In this document: piece after piece, positions 47,481 through 55,814 of the stretch | Layout of the letters: every line of letters starts with the position of its first letter | Numbering within the stretch: the stretch's first letter is position 1 | NCBI RefSeq assembly: GCF_900129705.1 | Contig: NZ_FQWO01000007.1 | Location: 62,001-126,000 of the forward strand | Reading direction: 5' to 3' | Source: Flavobacterium granuli | Lineage (GTDB): Bacteria > Bacteroidota > Bacteroidia > Flavobacteriales > Flavobacteriaceae | Length of the DNA: 64,000 nt | Made by a program: the position numbers and the translations under genes | The notes under the pieces: model-generated | The model's database searches: none | The model's input: only the letters and a program-made list of their open reading frames with translations | What the model was told of the DNA's origin: nothing

Positions 47481-48107
47481 ATGAACGATATCCTTAAAAA
47501 AAAATTCCCATCCTTCTCAAATGCTCTTCTAATAGACATTAATACAAATGCCCTACAGCAATCTTTTGCTGCTGGAGATGTTATTATGCGAACAGGTCAG
47601 TACATAAAAAATACAGTGCTCGTTTTGAGTGGTAAAATAAAAATCTATCGAGAAGATGAAGAAGGCAGCGAATTTTTCATGTATTATTTACAGCCAGGTC
47701 AAGCCTGTGCTATTTCTATGATATGTGCAACAAAAAATCAAAAAAGCCAAATTATGGCAAAAGTAGTTGAGGATGTAGAATTAATTATGGTGCCATTGCA
47801 ATTGATGGATAAATGGATGATGCAACATCGCAGTTGGTATGAATTTGTAATTGATACGTATCGAAGTAGGTTTGAGGAAGTGCTTGATGTAATTGACAGT
47901 ATTGCTTTTAGAGCAATGGACGAACGCTTGGAATTTTACTTAAAAAGGCATAGAGATGCTTGTGATTGTGATGATTTAAAATTGTCGCATCAAGAAATTG
48001 CAACTGAACTCAATACTTCTAGAGAAGTTATTTCTCGATTACTCAAAAAACTAGAGCAACGAGGGGTACTAAAAATGCATCGCAATAATATTGAACTTTT
48101 AAAATAA
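47481..48107 (+). CDS. Crp/Fnr-family transcriptional regulator
   Basis: This 208-residue protein has an N-terminal cyclic-nucleotide-binding-type beta-roll (about 25-120, FAAGDVIMRTGQYIKNTVLVLSGKIKIYRED) and a C-terminal HTH (about 165-205, LSHQEIATELNTSREVISRLLKKLEQRGVL). Two cysteines stand at CDCDD (about residues 156-158) and others in the roll, so redox or sulfide sensing is possible, though the N-terminal four-cysteine cluster of Fnr is absent. It is followed by a TauE permease and SQR. I predict it binds the four TGTGA-N6-TCACA sites downstream. Confidence 0.9.
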   Translation: MNDILKKKFPSFSNALLIDINTNALQQSFAAGDVIMRTGQYIKNTVLVLSGKIKIYREDEEGSEFFMYYLQPGQACAISMICATKNQKSQIMAKVVEDVELIMVPLQLMDKWMMQHRSWYEFVIDTYRSRFEEVLDVIDSIAFRAMDERLEFYLKRHRDACDCDDLKLSHQEIATELNTSREVISRLLKKLEQRGVLKMHRNNIELLK

Positions 48108-48116
48108 ATCTCCCTA

Positions 48117-48132
48117 TGTGATAAATGTTACA
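48117..48132. promoter_or_regulatory. Crp/Fnr-type site upstream of tauE-like gene
   Basis: TGTGATAAATGTTACA is a near-palindrome (TGTGA-N6-TTACA). A -7-like AATATTTG starts at 48154, 29.5 bases after the site centre. A GTG start at 48118 would place the site inside the gene, so the ATG at 48181 is preferred. Confidence 0.65.
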
Positions 48133-48180
48133 GATTGTAAAATTTTAACTAGCAATATTTGCAGTATAAAATTTATAATT

Positions 48181-48978
48181 ATGGAATATATAGGTTATTT
48201 TGCGTCAATTCTAATTGGCGTTGCTTTAGGACTGATTGGTGGCGGTGGCTCCATTCTTACTGTGCCCGTTTTAGTTTATTTATTTGCAGTTGAACCCGTA
48301 CTAGCAACTGCTTATTCGTTGTTTATTGTTGGTCTAACCAGCGCGGTAGGAACTGTTGGCTATTTCAAAAAAGGGTTGGTAAACATAAAAACAGCCATTG
48401 TTTTTGGCATCCCATCAATTATCGCCGTTTTTACTACAAGAGCTTTTATCGTTCCTGCAATACCTAAAGAGATCTTTTCAACAGAAAACTTCACACTAAC
48501 TAAAGATCTTTTTTTAATGTTACTTTTTGCTGTAATCATGGTTATTGCATCTTACACAATGATTAAAAAAGATAAAAAAAATACAATAGAAGAAGCCGGA
48601 GAACAAAAATTCAATTATCCATTGATACTTATTGAAGGTGCAATTGTTGGAATTATTACAGGTTTAGTTGGTGCAGGTGGAGGATTTTTAATAATTCCTG
48701 CGTTAGTTATTCTGAGTAAATTACCCATGAAAGAAGCGGTTGGAACATCGCTTGTAATTATTGCAGCCAAATCATTAATAGGCTTTTTTGGAGAAGGTGG
48801 AGAAAGTATTATTGATTGGCAGTTCTTATTTACCATTTCAGGTTTTGCAATTGTTGGAATTTTTATTGGAACTGCATTATCCAAAAAGATTGATGGTGCA
48901 AAACTAAAACCTGCTTTTGGTTGGTTTGTTTTGGTAATGGGTATTTATATCATCACCAAAGAGTTATTCCTAAAATAA
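48181..48978 (+). CDS. TauE/SafE-family sulfite/sulfur-compound permease
   Basis: This 265-residue membrane protein has about eight hydrophobic segments. It contains two copies of the family pattern: GVALGLIGGGGSILTVPVL near the N-terminus and GIITGLVGAGGGFLIIPALVIL in the second half. TauE/SafE proteins move sulfite, thiosulfate or organosulfonates across the inner membrane. It lies between the Crp/Fnr gene and sqr-1, so export of sulfur oxidation products is a reasonable role. The ATG at 48181 is chosen because the upstream in-frame GTG overlaps the predicted operator. Confidence 0.88.
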   Translation: MEYIGYFASILIGVALGLIGGGGSILTVPVLVYLFAVEPVLATAYSLFIVGLTSAVGTVGYFKKGLVNIKTAIVFGIPSIIAVFTTRAFIVPAIPKEIFSTENFTLTKDLFLMLLFAVIMVIASYTMIKKDKKNTIEEAGEQKFNYPLILIEGAIVGIITGLVGAGGGFLIIPALVILSKLPMKEAVGTSLVIIAAKSLIGFFGEGGESIIDWQFLFTISGFAIVGIFIGTALSKKIDGAKLKPAFGWFVLVMGIYIITKELFLK

Positions 48979-48986
48979 CACACGTA

Positions 48987-49002
48987 TGTGACAAAAGTCA
49001 CA
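48987..49002. promoter_or_regulatory. Crp/Fnr-type site upstream of sqr-1
   Basis: TGTGACAAAAGTCACA is a perfect 6-4-6 palindrome, and TACGTTTA (matching TAnnTTT) starts at 49024, 29.5 bases from its centre. It is the best of the four sites. Confidence 0.75.
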
Positions 49003-49057
49003 ATAGTCTGTTTGTAAATTCTTTACGTTTATATTCTCAATAAAAAAATCAAAAAAA

Positions 49058-50332
49058 ATGGCTAATCATTATCAAATACTAATCATCGGTGGTGGAAATG
49101 CAGGACTTTCTGTCGCTTCCCAATTACTTATCAAAAGAAGTAATCTAAACATCGGAATCATTGATCCATCTGAAAAACATTATTATCAACCTGCATGGAC
49201 ATTGGTTGGTGCCGGTATATTTGATATTAATAAAACCGTTCGTAATGAAAAAGATGTAATTCCAAAGAATACAACTTGGATCAAAGAGGCTGTAGCTGAA
49301 TTTATGCCTGATGAAAACAGAGTAAAATGCCTTACAGGTGATGAATTCACTTATGATTACTTAGTGGTTTGTCCCGGGATTCAATTGGATTGGAATAAAA
49401 TAAAAGGACTTAAGGAAACGCTTGGAAAAAACAATGTTAGCAGCAACTACTCCTTTCAACACGCACCTTACACATGGGAAATGATTGAAAATTTCAAAGG
49501 AGGTACGGCAGTTTTCACAAACCCAACAACACCTATCAAATGTGGAGGAGCACCTCACAAAATTATGTATTTGGCTTGCGATTATTGGCGGAAGAAAGGA
49601 ATTTTGGACAAATGTGATGTTCATTATATTTCTGGAGCAGGCGTAATATTTGGTGTCAAAGAATATGCCGATACATTAAAAAAAGTTGTGGCTAAATATA
49701 ATATTCACGTTCATTATGGTGCTAATGTTACGGCGATAGATGGTGAAAAGAAAACAGTTGAATTTGAAACCAAAGAAATTGATGAAAACCTAAACCAGAA
49801 ATTATCTTCTAAAAATGCCGGCTGCTACGGTATAATAGAAAATAGCGCTGATACAGAACTTAAAAAAGTAACATTGAATTTCGATTTATGCCATACAGTT
49901 CCACCACAATCAGCTCCTGATTTTATAAAAAATAGTCCATTGCGCGACACCGCAAATCCATTAGGATATGTGGAAATTGACAAAAACACAATGCAGCATA
50001 CTCGTTTTTCAAATGTATTTGCTCTTGGAGATTGCACCAATGCGCCGTGTAGTAAAACGGGTGCGGCAATTAGAAAACAAGCTCCGGTTGTGGTAGAAAA
50101 TCTTTTGGCAATTATGGATAATCAAAAAATGACAGCACAATACGATGGCTATAGCGCCTGCCCTATTCCTACTCAATACGGAAAATTAATGTTAGCTGAA
50201 TTTGATTATACTAATACGCCAAAAATGACTTTTCCAATAAATCAGGCAAAACCAAATTGGGCCATGTGGATCCTTAAAACAAAAGTATTACCTTGGTTAT
50301 ATTGGAATAAAATTTTAAAAGGAACTGCATAA
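49058..50332 (+). CDS. sqr: sulfide:quinone oxidoreductase, copy 1
   Basis: This 424-residue flavoprotein has an FAD dinucleotide motif at residues about 7-15 (IIGGGNAGLSVAS) and cysteines at about C162 (IKCGGAPHK), C326 and C331 (GDCTNAPCSKTGAA). The C162/C331 pair is the likely catalytic couple. The C-terminus is the hydrophobic membrane-associating WILKTKVLPWLYWNK. It oxidises sulfide and passes electrons to quinone at the inner membrane. It differs from copy 2 mainly by an insertion of about 20 residues around residue 245. A perfect Crp/Fnr-type palindrome precedes it. Confidence 0.9.
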   Translation: MANHYQILIIGGGNAGLSVASQLLIKRSNLNIGIIDPSEKHYYQPAWTLVGAGIFDINKTVRNEKDVIPKNTTWIKEAVAEFMPDENRVKCLTGDEFTYDYLVVCPGIQLDWNKIKGLKETLGKNNVSSNYSFQHAPYTWEMIENFKGGTAVFTNPTTPIKCGGAPHKIMYLACDYWRKKGILDKCDVHYISGAGVIFGVKEYADTLKKVVAKYNIHVHYGANVTAIDGEKKTVEFETKEIDENLNQKLSSKNAGCYGIIENSADTELKKVTLNFDLCHTVPPQSAPDFIKNSPLRDTANPLGYVEIDKNTMQHTRFSNVFALGDCTNAPCSKTGAAIRKQAPVVVENLLAIMDNQKMTAQYDGYSACPIPTQYGKLMLAEFDYTNTPKMTFPINQAKPNWAMWILKTKVLPWLYWNKILKGTA

Positions 50333-50363
50333 TAGTTATTACCCATTTATTTTTTTGTTTGTT

Positions 50364-50398
50364 ATCCCTTTTGAGTAAAATTGAAAGGGATTTTTTTT
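50364..50398 (+). terminator. terminator after sqr-1
   Basis: An 8-bp stem (ATCCCTTT with AAAGGGAT) is followed by eight T residues, 32 bases after the sqr-1 stop. It isolates the next Crp-controlled promoter. Confidence 0.8.
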
Positions 50399-50403
50399 CC
50401 TTA

Positions 50404-50419
50404 TGTGATAAATATCACC
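50404..50419. promoter_or_regulatory. Crp/Fnr-type site upstream of tetR-efflux operon
   Basis: TGTGATAAATATCACC is near-palindromic, and CATATTTG starts at 50441, again 29.5 bases from the centre. It precedes the TetR start by 70 bases. Confidence 0.65.
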
Positions 50420-50489
50420 ATTAAAACCATTTGCTGTCCTCATATTTGCAGAGTGAATATTCACTTACTTATTTTAAAATAAATATAAA

Positions 50490-51080
50490 ATGGAAATTTC
50501 AGCAAAACAACTGGAGATAATTAAAGCGGCCGGAAGAATTCTAACTGCATCGGGCGTTAGTGGTTTGACCATAAAAGAGCTTGCCAAAGAAATGCAATTT
50601 TCTGAAAGTGCTATTTACAGACATTTTGAAAGCAAAGAGGAAATCATCATTGCCTTACTAGATTTTTTAGCTACAAATATGGATGAAAGATTAACAGCAT
50701 CGCATTCTATAAATGAAAATCAAAAAGAGCAGTTTGTAAAATTATTTCAAAATCAATATTCATTTTTTAAACAAAATCCACACTTTGTTGTAGCCGTTTT
50801 TTCTGATGGCTTAATGAAAGAAAGCCAACGTATCAACGAAATGATTTATAAAATAATGAGTGTCAAAATCAAACATCTAAAACCACTGCTGATTGAAGGG
50901 CAGCACTTAGGTGTTTTCACCACTGCCATTTCTGCTGATGATTTAACGCATATCGTAATGGGAACTTTTCGACTCCAAATGTACAAATGGCGCATGGCAG
51001 AATTCCAATTTGATATTGAAATCGAAGGAAATAAGATGATACAATCTGTACTTACTTTAATCCATATAAAATTAAAATGA
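50490..51080 (+). CDS. TetR-family regulator
   Basis: This 196-residue protein has an N-terminal HTH (about residues 10-55, IIKAAGRILTASGVSGLTIKELAKEMQFSESAIYRHFESKEEI) and an all-helical ligand domain. It heads an operon with cupin, TolC, HlyD, FtsX and ABC genes (overlapping ATGA with the cupin gene), so it probably controls that efflux system and its own promoter. The preceding Crp/Fnr-type site adds a second input. Confidence 0.9.
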   Translation: MEISAKQLEIIKAAGRILTASGVSGLTIKELAKEMQFSESAIYRHFESKEEIIIALLDFLATNMDERLTASHSINENQKEQFVKLFQNQYSFFKQNPHFVVAVFSDGLMKESQRINEMIYKIMSVKIKHLKPLLIEGQHLGVFTTAISADDLTHIVMGTFRLQMYKWRMAEFQFDIEIEGNKMIQSVLTLIHIKLK

Positions 51081-51364
51081 AACTAAACAATCTACATATT
51101 AGTGACAAAGCTGTTTCAACATTGCAATTATTTAAAGCAATGGAAGGAAATGTTATTGCGCTTAAAATTTTAAAGAATGAGCAACTCAAAGAACATAGTA
51201 CAAAAACACCAGCATTATTAGTATGTATTGATGGGAATGTAATTTTTGAGAATGAAAATCATAAAAAAGAAATACTCCTCACAGGTGACTATATAATTAT
51301 TGAAGCAAATGTAAAACATTGGATAAACGCAAAAATGGACAGCAATTTACTACTCATTAAATAA
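51077..51364 (+). CDS. small cupin-domain protein
   Basis: This 95-residue single-domain cupin has LKEHSTKTPALLVCIDGNVIFENENHKKEILLTGDYIIIEANVKHWINA. It keeps one histidine of the first cupin box and one of the second, so metal binding is uncertain. It starts in the TetR stop (ATGA) and ends 6 bases before the TolC-like gene. It may sense a small molecule for the efflux operon; the function is unknown. Confidence 0.75.
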   Translation: MKLNNLHISDKAVSTLQLFKAMEGNVIALKILKNEQLKEHSTKTPALLVCIDGNVIFENENHKKEILLTGDYIIIEANVKHWINAKMDSNLLLIK

Positions 51365-51370
51365 ATTATA

Positions 51371-52681
51371 ATGAAAAATATACTTCAAATACTACTACTC
51401 ATTTTGCTTGGTTTTCAATCAAAAGCCCAAGATGTGGTTTCATTTAACTCCATTGATCAAGTTTTACATTATGCCGAAAAAAATGCGGCAATACTTAAAA
51501 TTTCTAGCGAACAAGTGGCATTGTCAAAGTACCAAACTTTAATTTCAAAAATAAATGCGTTTAATCCACGAGCAACGGCTTCGGCTTCGGCTACGGATAA
51601 TTTACAATTACCTTCTAATTATTTGCCGGCACAAATCTTTGGCGGTGTTCCCGGTACGTTCAAAGAAACACAATTTGGACAACAATACGTCAGTACCATT
51701 GCTATTACTCCGCAAATTGATCTGATAAATATTCCGGCTTGGCAGAAAATAAAAGCGTCCAAAATCAATGAAAACTATGCCGTCACAACGACTTTATTAG
51801 TCAAGAAAAATCTTTTTGAAACTATAGCAACCACCTATTACAACATCGTTTCCATTCAAAAACAAATTGAAATACTACATGCTAATTATTCGAATACTAA
51901 AAAGATTGAAGACATTGTTTCTAACAAACAAAAAGAAGGTCTGGCCAGACAACAAGATTTGAATCAAGCGACTGCAAATGTATTGCAGATTGAAGATAAA
52001 GAAACACAACTGGCTACTGTCCTACTCCAACAGAATAACATTTTGAAAACAGCCTGCGATATTCCAATTACAACTGTTTTAGAAATAAGTGATACGCAAG
52101 AAAATGCAACGGAAAATACTATTTTGGATGTTACCAATACTTTATTGAGTCAACAGAGCAAGTTGCTTCAAGAGGTTTCCAATCAAGAGTTGAAAAGTTT
52201 CAATTCCTCCTTTTTTCCAACACTTTCATTAGTGGGAAACTGGACCTATCAAGACAATAGTAATGCGGGCTTTTTTAATCCAAATTCAAATACGTTTCAA
52301 GCCTCTTATGTAGGACTTCGATTGAATTATGTACTGCCGGACGCTTCTAAATATCTGCAAAAAAGAAATTTAAAAACAAGTGCTGCGATTGCTAAAGAAA
52401 ATGCAAAACACAATTCCCTTCAGGAAAACAATCAAAACCAACAGTTGAAATTAGAGCATCAGAAAGCAGTTGACAGTTATGTGATTAACCAAAAAATTAC
52501 TGCACTGAAAATTGACACCTACACTAAAAATTTAGAAATATACCATCAGGATTTGATTTCGCTTGATAATTTAATGATTTCTTTTAATGATAAATTAAAT
52601 GCCGAACTTAATCTAAAAGTGATAGCCACCAATATTTCCTATTTGACCACTAAAATCAACCTCAACAACACCATTCAATAA
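51371..52681 (+). CDS. TolC-family outer-membrane efflux protein
   Basis: This 436-residue protein has an N-terminal signal peptide (ILQILLLILLGFQSKAQ) and long alternating helices with SNKQKEGLARQQDLNQATANVLQIEDKETQLA, typical of TolC-type trimeric channels (two structural repeats). It should form the outer-membrane duct for the downstream HlyD-FtsX-ABC pump. Its stop overlaps the adaptor start by one base. Confidence 0.88.
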   Translation: MKNILQILLLILLGFQSKAQDVVSFNSIDQVLHYAEKNAAILKISSEQVALSKYQTLISKINAFNPRATASASATDNLQLPSNYLPAQIFGGVPGTFKETQFGQQYVSTIAITPQIDLINIPAWQKIKASKINENYAVTTTLLVKKNLFETIATTYYNIVSIQKQIEILHANYSNTKKIEDIVSNKQKEGLARQQDLNQATANVLQIEDKETQLATVLLQQNNILKTACDIPITTVLEISDTQENATENTILDVTNTLLSQQSKLLQEVSNQELKSFNSSFFPTLSLVGNWTYQDNSNAGFFNPNSNTFQASYVGLRLNYVLPDASKYLQKRNLKTSAAIAKENAKHNSLQENNQNQQLKLEHQKAVDSYVINQKITALKIDTYTKNLEIYHQDLISLDNLMISFNDKLNAELNLKVIATNISYLTTKINLNNTIQ

Positions 52682-53778
52682 TGAAAACAATAGTAAAAAG
52701 CACACTAATTTTAGCATCACTTGCACTGCTTTTTTCCTGTGGTAAAAAAACGGAAGAAAGCAAAGTAGAACGCAAAAACATCACCGAAATGGTTTTTGCA
52801 TCGGGAACTTTAAAAGCCGATGACGAATACAATTTGATGGCACAAACGGAAGGATACATCACCAAAATCAATTTTAATGAAGGCGATGAACTGGCTGTTG
52901 GAAAAATTTTGGCTGTAATCGACAATCCGCAAAGTACTATCAATACTAAAAGTGGTTCCAAATTGTTGCAAATCGCAAAAGCAAATACTAGTTCCAATGC
53001 GCCACTTTTACAACAATCAAAAGCCAATCTAAACGCAGCAAAATTAAAACTCCAACAAGATGAATTATTAGCTGTTCGATATAAAAAACTCGTTGAAAGT
53101 AACAGCATTGCTAAGGTTGAGTACGAAAATATATTGATTGCCGTGAGCAATTCGAGAGCTTCAGTCTCGGCATTGGAACAACAATATCAAAATCTTTTGG
53201 TTCAAGCCAATCAGCAAGTAATTGTTCAAAACCAACAACTGGAAAACAGTCTGGTTCTTCAGGATTTTAATGAAGTAAAAGCATTGGTAAACGGCAAAAT
53301 TTACAAACAGAAAAAGCAAGTGGGCGACTATGTCCGTAAAGGCGATATTATTGCGGTGATTGCCAATAACCAAAAAATTTATGCCAATTTGAATGTCGAT
53401 GAAAGTAATATGGGAAAGATAAAATTGAACCAGCAAATCGTGGTAAAACTGAACGTAAACAGCGACAAAACCTACAAAGGCGTTATTTCAGAAATACTGT
53501 CCACTTTTGATGAGCAATCACAATCCTTCGTTATAAAAGCCATTTTCACGGAACCTATGGATTTTGCCATTTCCGGAACCCAATTAGAAGCTAATATTTT
53601 TGTGAATAAAAAGCAAAATGCCTTAGTTATTCCAAGAAGTTTTTTGGGTTATGGTAACAAAGTTTTGGATGAAGACAGAAAACCAATAGCAGTAAAAACA
53701 GGGATTGTTTCCTCTGATTATGTTGAAATACTAGCGGGTTTAAAAGAAAATCAAATCGTATTAAAAGAACTGTACTGA
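52681..53778 (+). CDS. HlyD/RND-type periplasmic adaptor, lipoprotein
   Basis: This 365-residue protein has a lipoprotein signal ending at C20 (ILASLALLFSCGKK), a biotinyl-lipoyl-like half motif (AQTEGYITKINFNEGDELAVGKILAVID), a helical hairpin (about 95-185) and a beta-barrel domain. It links the inner-membrane FtsX/ABC pump with the TolC-like channel. The start overlaps the TolC-like stop (TAATG) and the stop overlaps the FtsX start, which fits strict co-expression. Confidence 0.88.
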   Translation: MKTIVKSTLILASLALLFSCGKKTEESKVERKNITEMVFASGTLKADDEYNLMAQTEGYITKINFNEGDELAVGKILAVIDNPQSTINTKSGSKLLQIAKANTSSNAPLLQQSKANLNAAKLKLQQDELLAVRYKKLVESNSIAKVEYENILIAVSNSRASVSALEQQYQNLLVQANQQVIVQNQQLENSLVLQDFNEVKALVNGKIYKQKKQVGDYVRKGDIIAVIANNQKIYANLNVDESNMGKIKLNQQIVVKLNVNSDKTYKGVISEILSTFDEQSQSFVIKAIFTEPMDFAISGTQLEANIFVNKKQNALVIPRSFLGYGNKVLDEDRKPIAVKTGIVSSDYVEILAGLKENQIVLKELY

Positions 53779-55019
53779 TGAAAAACTACAAACACAATAT
53801 CAATTCTGAAATTGCTTTTATCCATTTGATTTCCAAAAAGAAACAGACGATGGTCGCTGCATTAGGAGTTACGGTTGGGATTGCCATTTTTATTTTTATG
53901 AATTCGCTGATGTATGGTTTTGAAGTATATTCTGTTGAAAGTTTATTTAAATCGACGCCACATTTACGCATTTATAAAGAAGAACACATCAGTCAGCCCT
54001 TAATTAAAACCAGCAAAACCGATTTAGCTTTGCTCACCAATCCTAAAATCACGAAAGAAAGCAAAAAATTAATCAATCCGAATTTAATCATTGAAGCGCT
54101 GAAAAAACAACCTGAGGTAATCGGCGTAACGCCAAATGTTTCGGCAAATGTGTTTTACAATAATGGAGAAGCACAAGTAACGGGAAGAACTTCCGGCGTG
54201 AATATCGAAGAGCAAAATACGATGTTTCAATTGGAACAATACATTGTTGAAGGTAAATATTCCGACTTAAAAGCCAATCAAAACGGAATCATTCTAGGAG
54301 TTGGAATTGCTGAAAAACTGAATGTTCGGTTGGCTGATAATATTTCGGTGACTACAGCTTATGGCGTTTCTAAAGTGATGAAAGTGGTCGCGTTATTGAA
54401 AACCGGAGTTACAAATACCGACAAAACACTATCGTATACCAACATTTCGGCAGCGCAACAACTCAACAAACAGGGCGCGAGTTTCATAACCGATATATAT
54501 GTGAATATCAATGATTATGAAACAGCTAAAAAACTAATTCCAAAATTCAAACAGTTAAGTGGATATGAAGTTGAAGATTGGGAAACAGCCAACGCTTCGG
54601 CAGCGGCAGCGAATAAAATCAGGAAAATGATGGCTATGGCTATTTCTTTTTCGATCATGCTGGTAGCAGCTTTTGGCATTTACAATATTTTGAATATGAC
54701 TATCATGGAAAAACTGAATGATATTGCGATTCTCAAAGCGATTGGATTTTCAGGCAAAGATGTCATCCGAATTTTTGTAAAAGAAGCCATTGTTATTGGA
54801 TTAATCGGGATTGCATTTGGTTTGGTGTTAGCGATGCTTTTAGTGAAAGTAATGGGTAATATGTGGGTTGGCGGCGATATTGGTTTTTTCCCGATTCGAT
54901 TTTTTCCAAAATTCTTTGGCTTAGGAATAGGATTCGGATTAATCGTAACCACATTGGCGGGATATATTCCGGCTAGAAAAGCAGCTAAATTAGATCCTAT
55001 AACAATTTTTAGAAAATGA
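53778..55019 (+). CDS. MacB-type ABC transporter permease (FtsX domain)
   Basis: This 413-residue protein has one N-terminal membrane segment (about 28-46), a periplasmic MacB-type domain (about 50-270) and three C-terminal hydrophobic segments with the FtsX pattern NILNMTIMEKLNDIAILKAIGFSGKDVIRIFVKEA. In such mechanotransmission pumps the substrate is moved from the periplasm to the TolC-type duct. It overlaps the adaptor and ATPase genes at start and stop (ATGA). Confidence 0.9.
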   Translation: MKNYKHNINSEIAFIHLISKKKQTMVAALGVTVGIAIFIFMNSLMYGFEVYSVESLFKSTPHLRIYKEEHISQPLIKTSKTDLALLTNPKITKESKKLINPNLIIEALKKQPEVIGVTPNVSANVFYNNGEAQVTGRTSGVNIEEQNTMFQLEQYIVEGKYSDLKANQNGIILGVGIAEKLNVRLADNISVTTAYGVSKVMKVVALLKTGVTNTDKTLSYTNISAAQQLNKQGASFITDIYVNINDYETAKKLIPKFKQLSGYEVEDWETANASAAAANKIRKMMAMAISFSIMLVAAFGIYNILNMTIMEKLNDIAILKAIGFSGKDVIRIFVKEAIVIGLIGIAFGLVLAMLLVKVMGNMWVGGDIGFFPIRFFPKFFGLGIGFGLIVTTLAGYIPARKAAKLDPITIFRK

Positions 55020-55696
55020 TACAATCAGAACTATTATTACAAGCAAAAGGAGTTAGTAAATATTTTTACGAACCCGAAAAATTTAAGGTATTGAATGATA
55101 TTTCTTTTGACATTCACAAAGGAGAATTTGTAACTATGGTAGGAAAATCAGGTTCGGGAAAATCGACTTTATTATACCTTCTCTCAACAATGGATACAGA
55201 TTATGAAGGGAATATTATTTTAGACGGTGAAAATTTAACCAAAAAAACAAAAGAACAGTTAGCTGCCATTCGCAATGAAAAAATAGGTTTTGTTTTTCAG
55301 TTCCATTATTTATTACCTGAATTTTCAAGTTTAAAAAACGTGATGATTCCCGCACTCAAATTAGGAAAATATTCTAAAGAAGAAATTGAATCAAGAGCGT
55401 ATTCCATTTTAGAAAAATTAGATTTGAAAGACCAAGCATTAAAACCCGCTTCCAAACTTTCAGGTGGACAACAACAGCGCGTTGCCATTGCCAGAGCCTT
55501 AATAAACGATCCGAAAATCATTATGGGCGACGAACCAACAGGAAATTTAGACAGTAAAAATGCAGCAATTGTTTTTGATTTGTTCAAACATCTGACGACC
55601 GAATTTAATCAAACGGTACTTGCGGTAACCCACGACAATGATTTTGCAAAAGCCAGTGATAGAATTATTGAAATGGCCGATGGTATTATTTTATAA
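55016..55696 (+). CDS. ABC transporter ATP-binding protein (MacB/LolD type)
   Basis: This 226-residue ATPase has Walker A GKSGSGKST (about residues 43-51), signature LSGGQQQR, Walker B IIMGDEPTGNLD and the H-loop in AVTHDND. It is the energy subunit of the FtsX-type efflux pump and completes the TetR-cupin-TolC-HlyD-FtsX-ABC operon. The pump's substrate is unknown; placement in a sulfide regulon suggests a sulfur- or redox-related compound. Confidence 0.92.
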   Translation: MIQSELLLQAKGVSKYFYEPEKFKVLNDISFDIHKGEFVTMVGKSGSGKSTLLYLLSTMDTDYEGNIILDGENLTKKTKEQLAAIRNEKIGFVFQFHYLLPEFSSLKNVMIPALKLGKYSKEEIESRAYSILEKLDLKDQALKPASKLSGGQQQRVAIARALINDPKIIMGDEPTGNLDSKNAAIVFDLFKHLTTEFNQTVLAVTHDNDFAKASDRIIEMADGIIL

Positions 55697-55814
55697 ACAA
55701 TGACATTTATCAGTGTTTTTTATTTAAAGTAAAAAGTACCATTAAAACCCATTAAAGCACCACATACCTGTTCTTGAATTTGATTTAATTTGTATAATTA
55801 AAATTTATAACAAA

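Noticed and set aside
48118..48180. GTG start adding 21 residues to the TauE-like protein
   Set aside because: The added codons coincide with the predicted operator and -7 box, and the ATG at 48181 gives a normal family N-terminus.
55699..55714. AATGACATTTATCAGT, similar to the Crp/Fnr-type sites, upstream of sqr-2
   Set aside because: It matches only 11 of 16 bases and has no TAnnTTTG-like box at the spacing shared by the other four sites.
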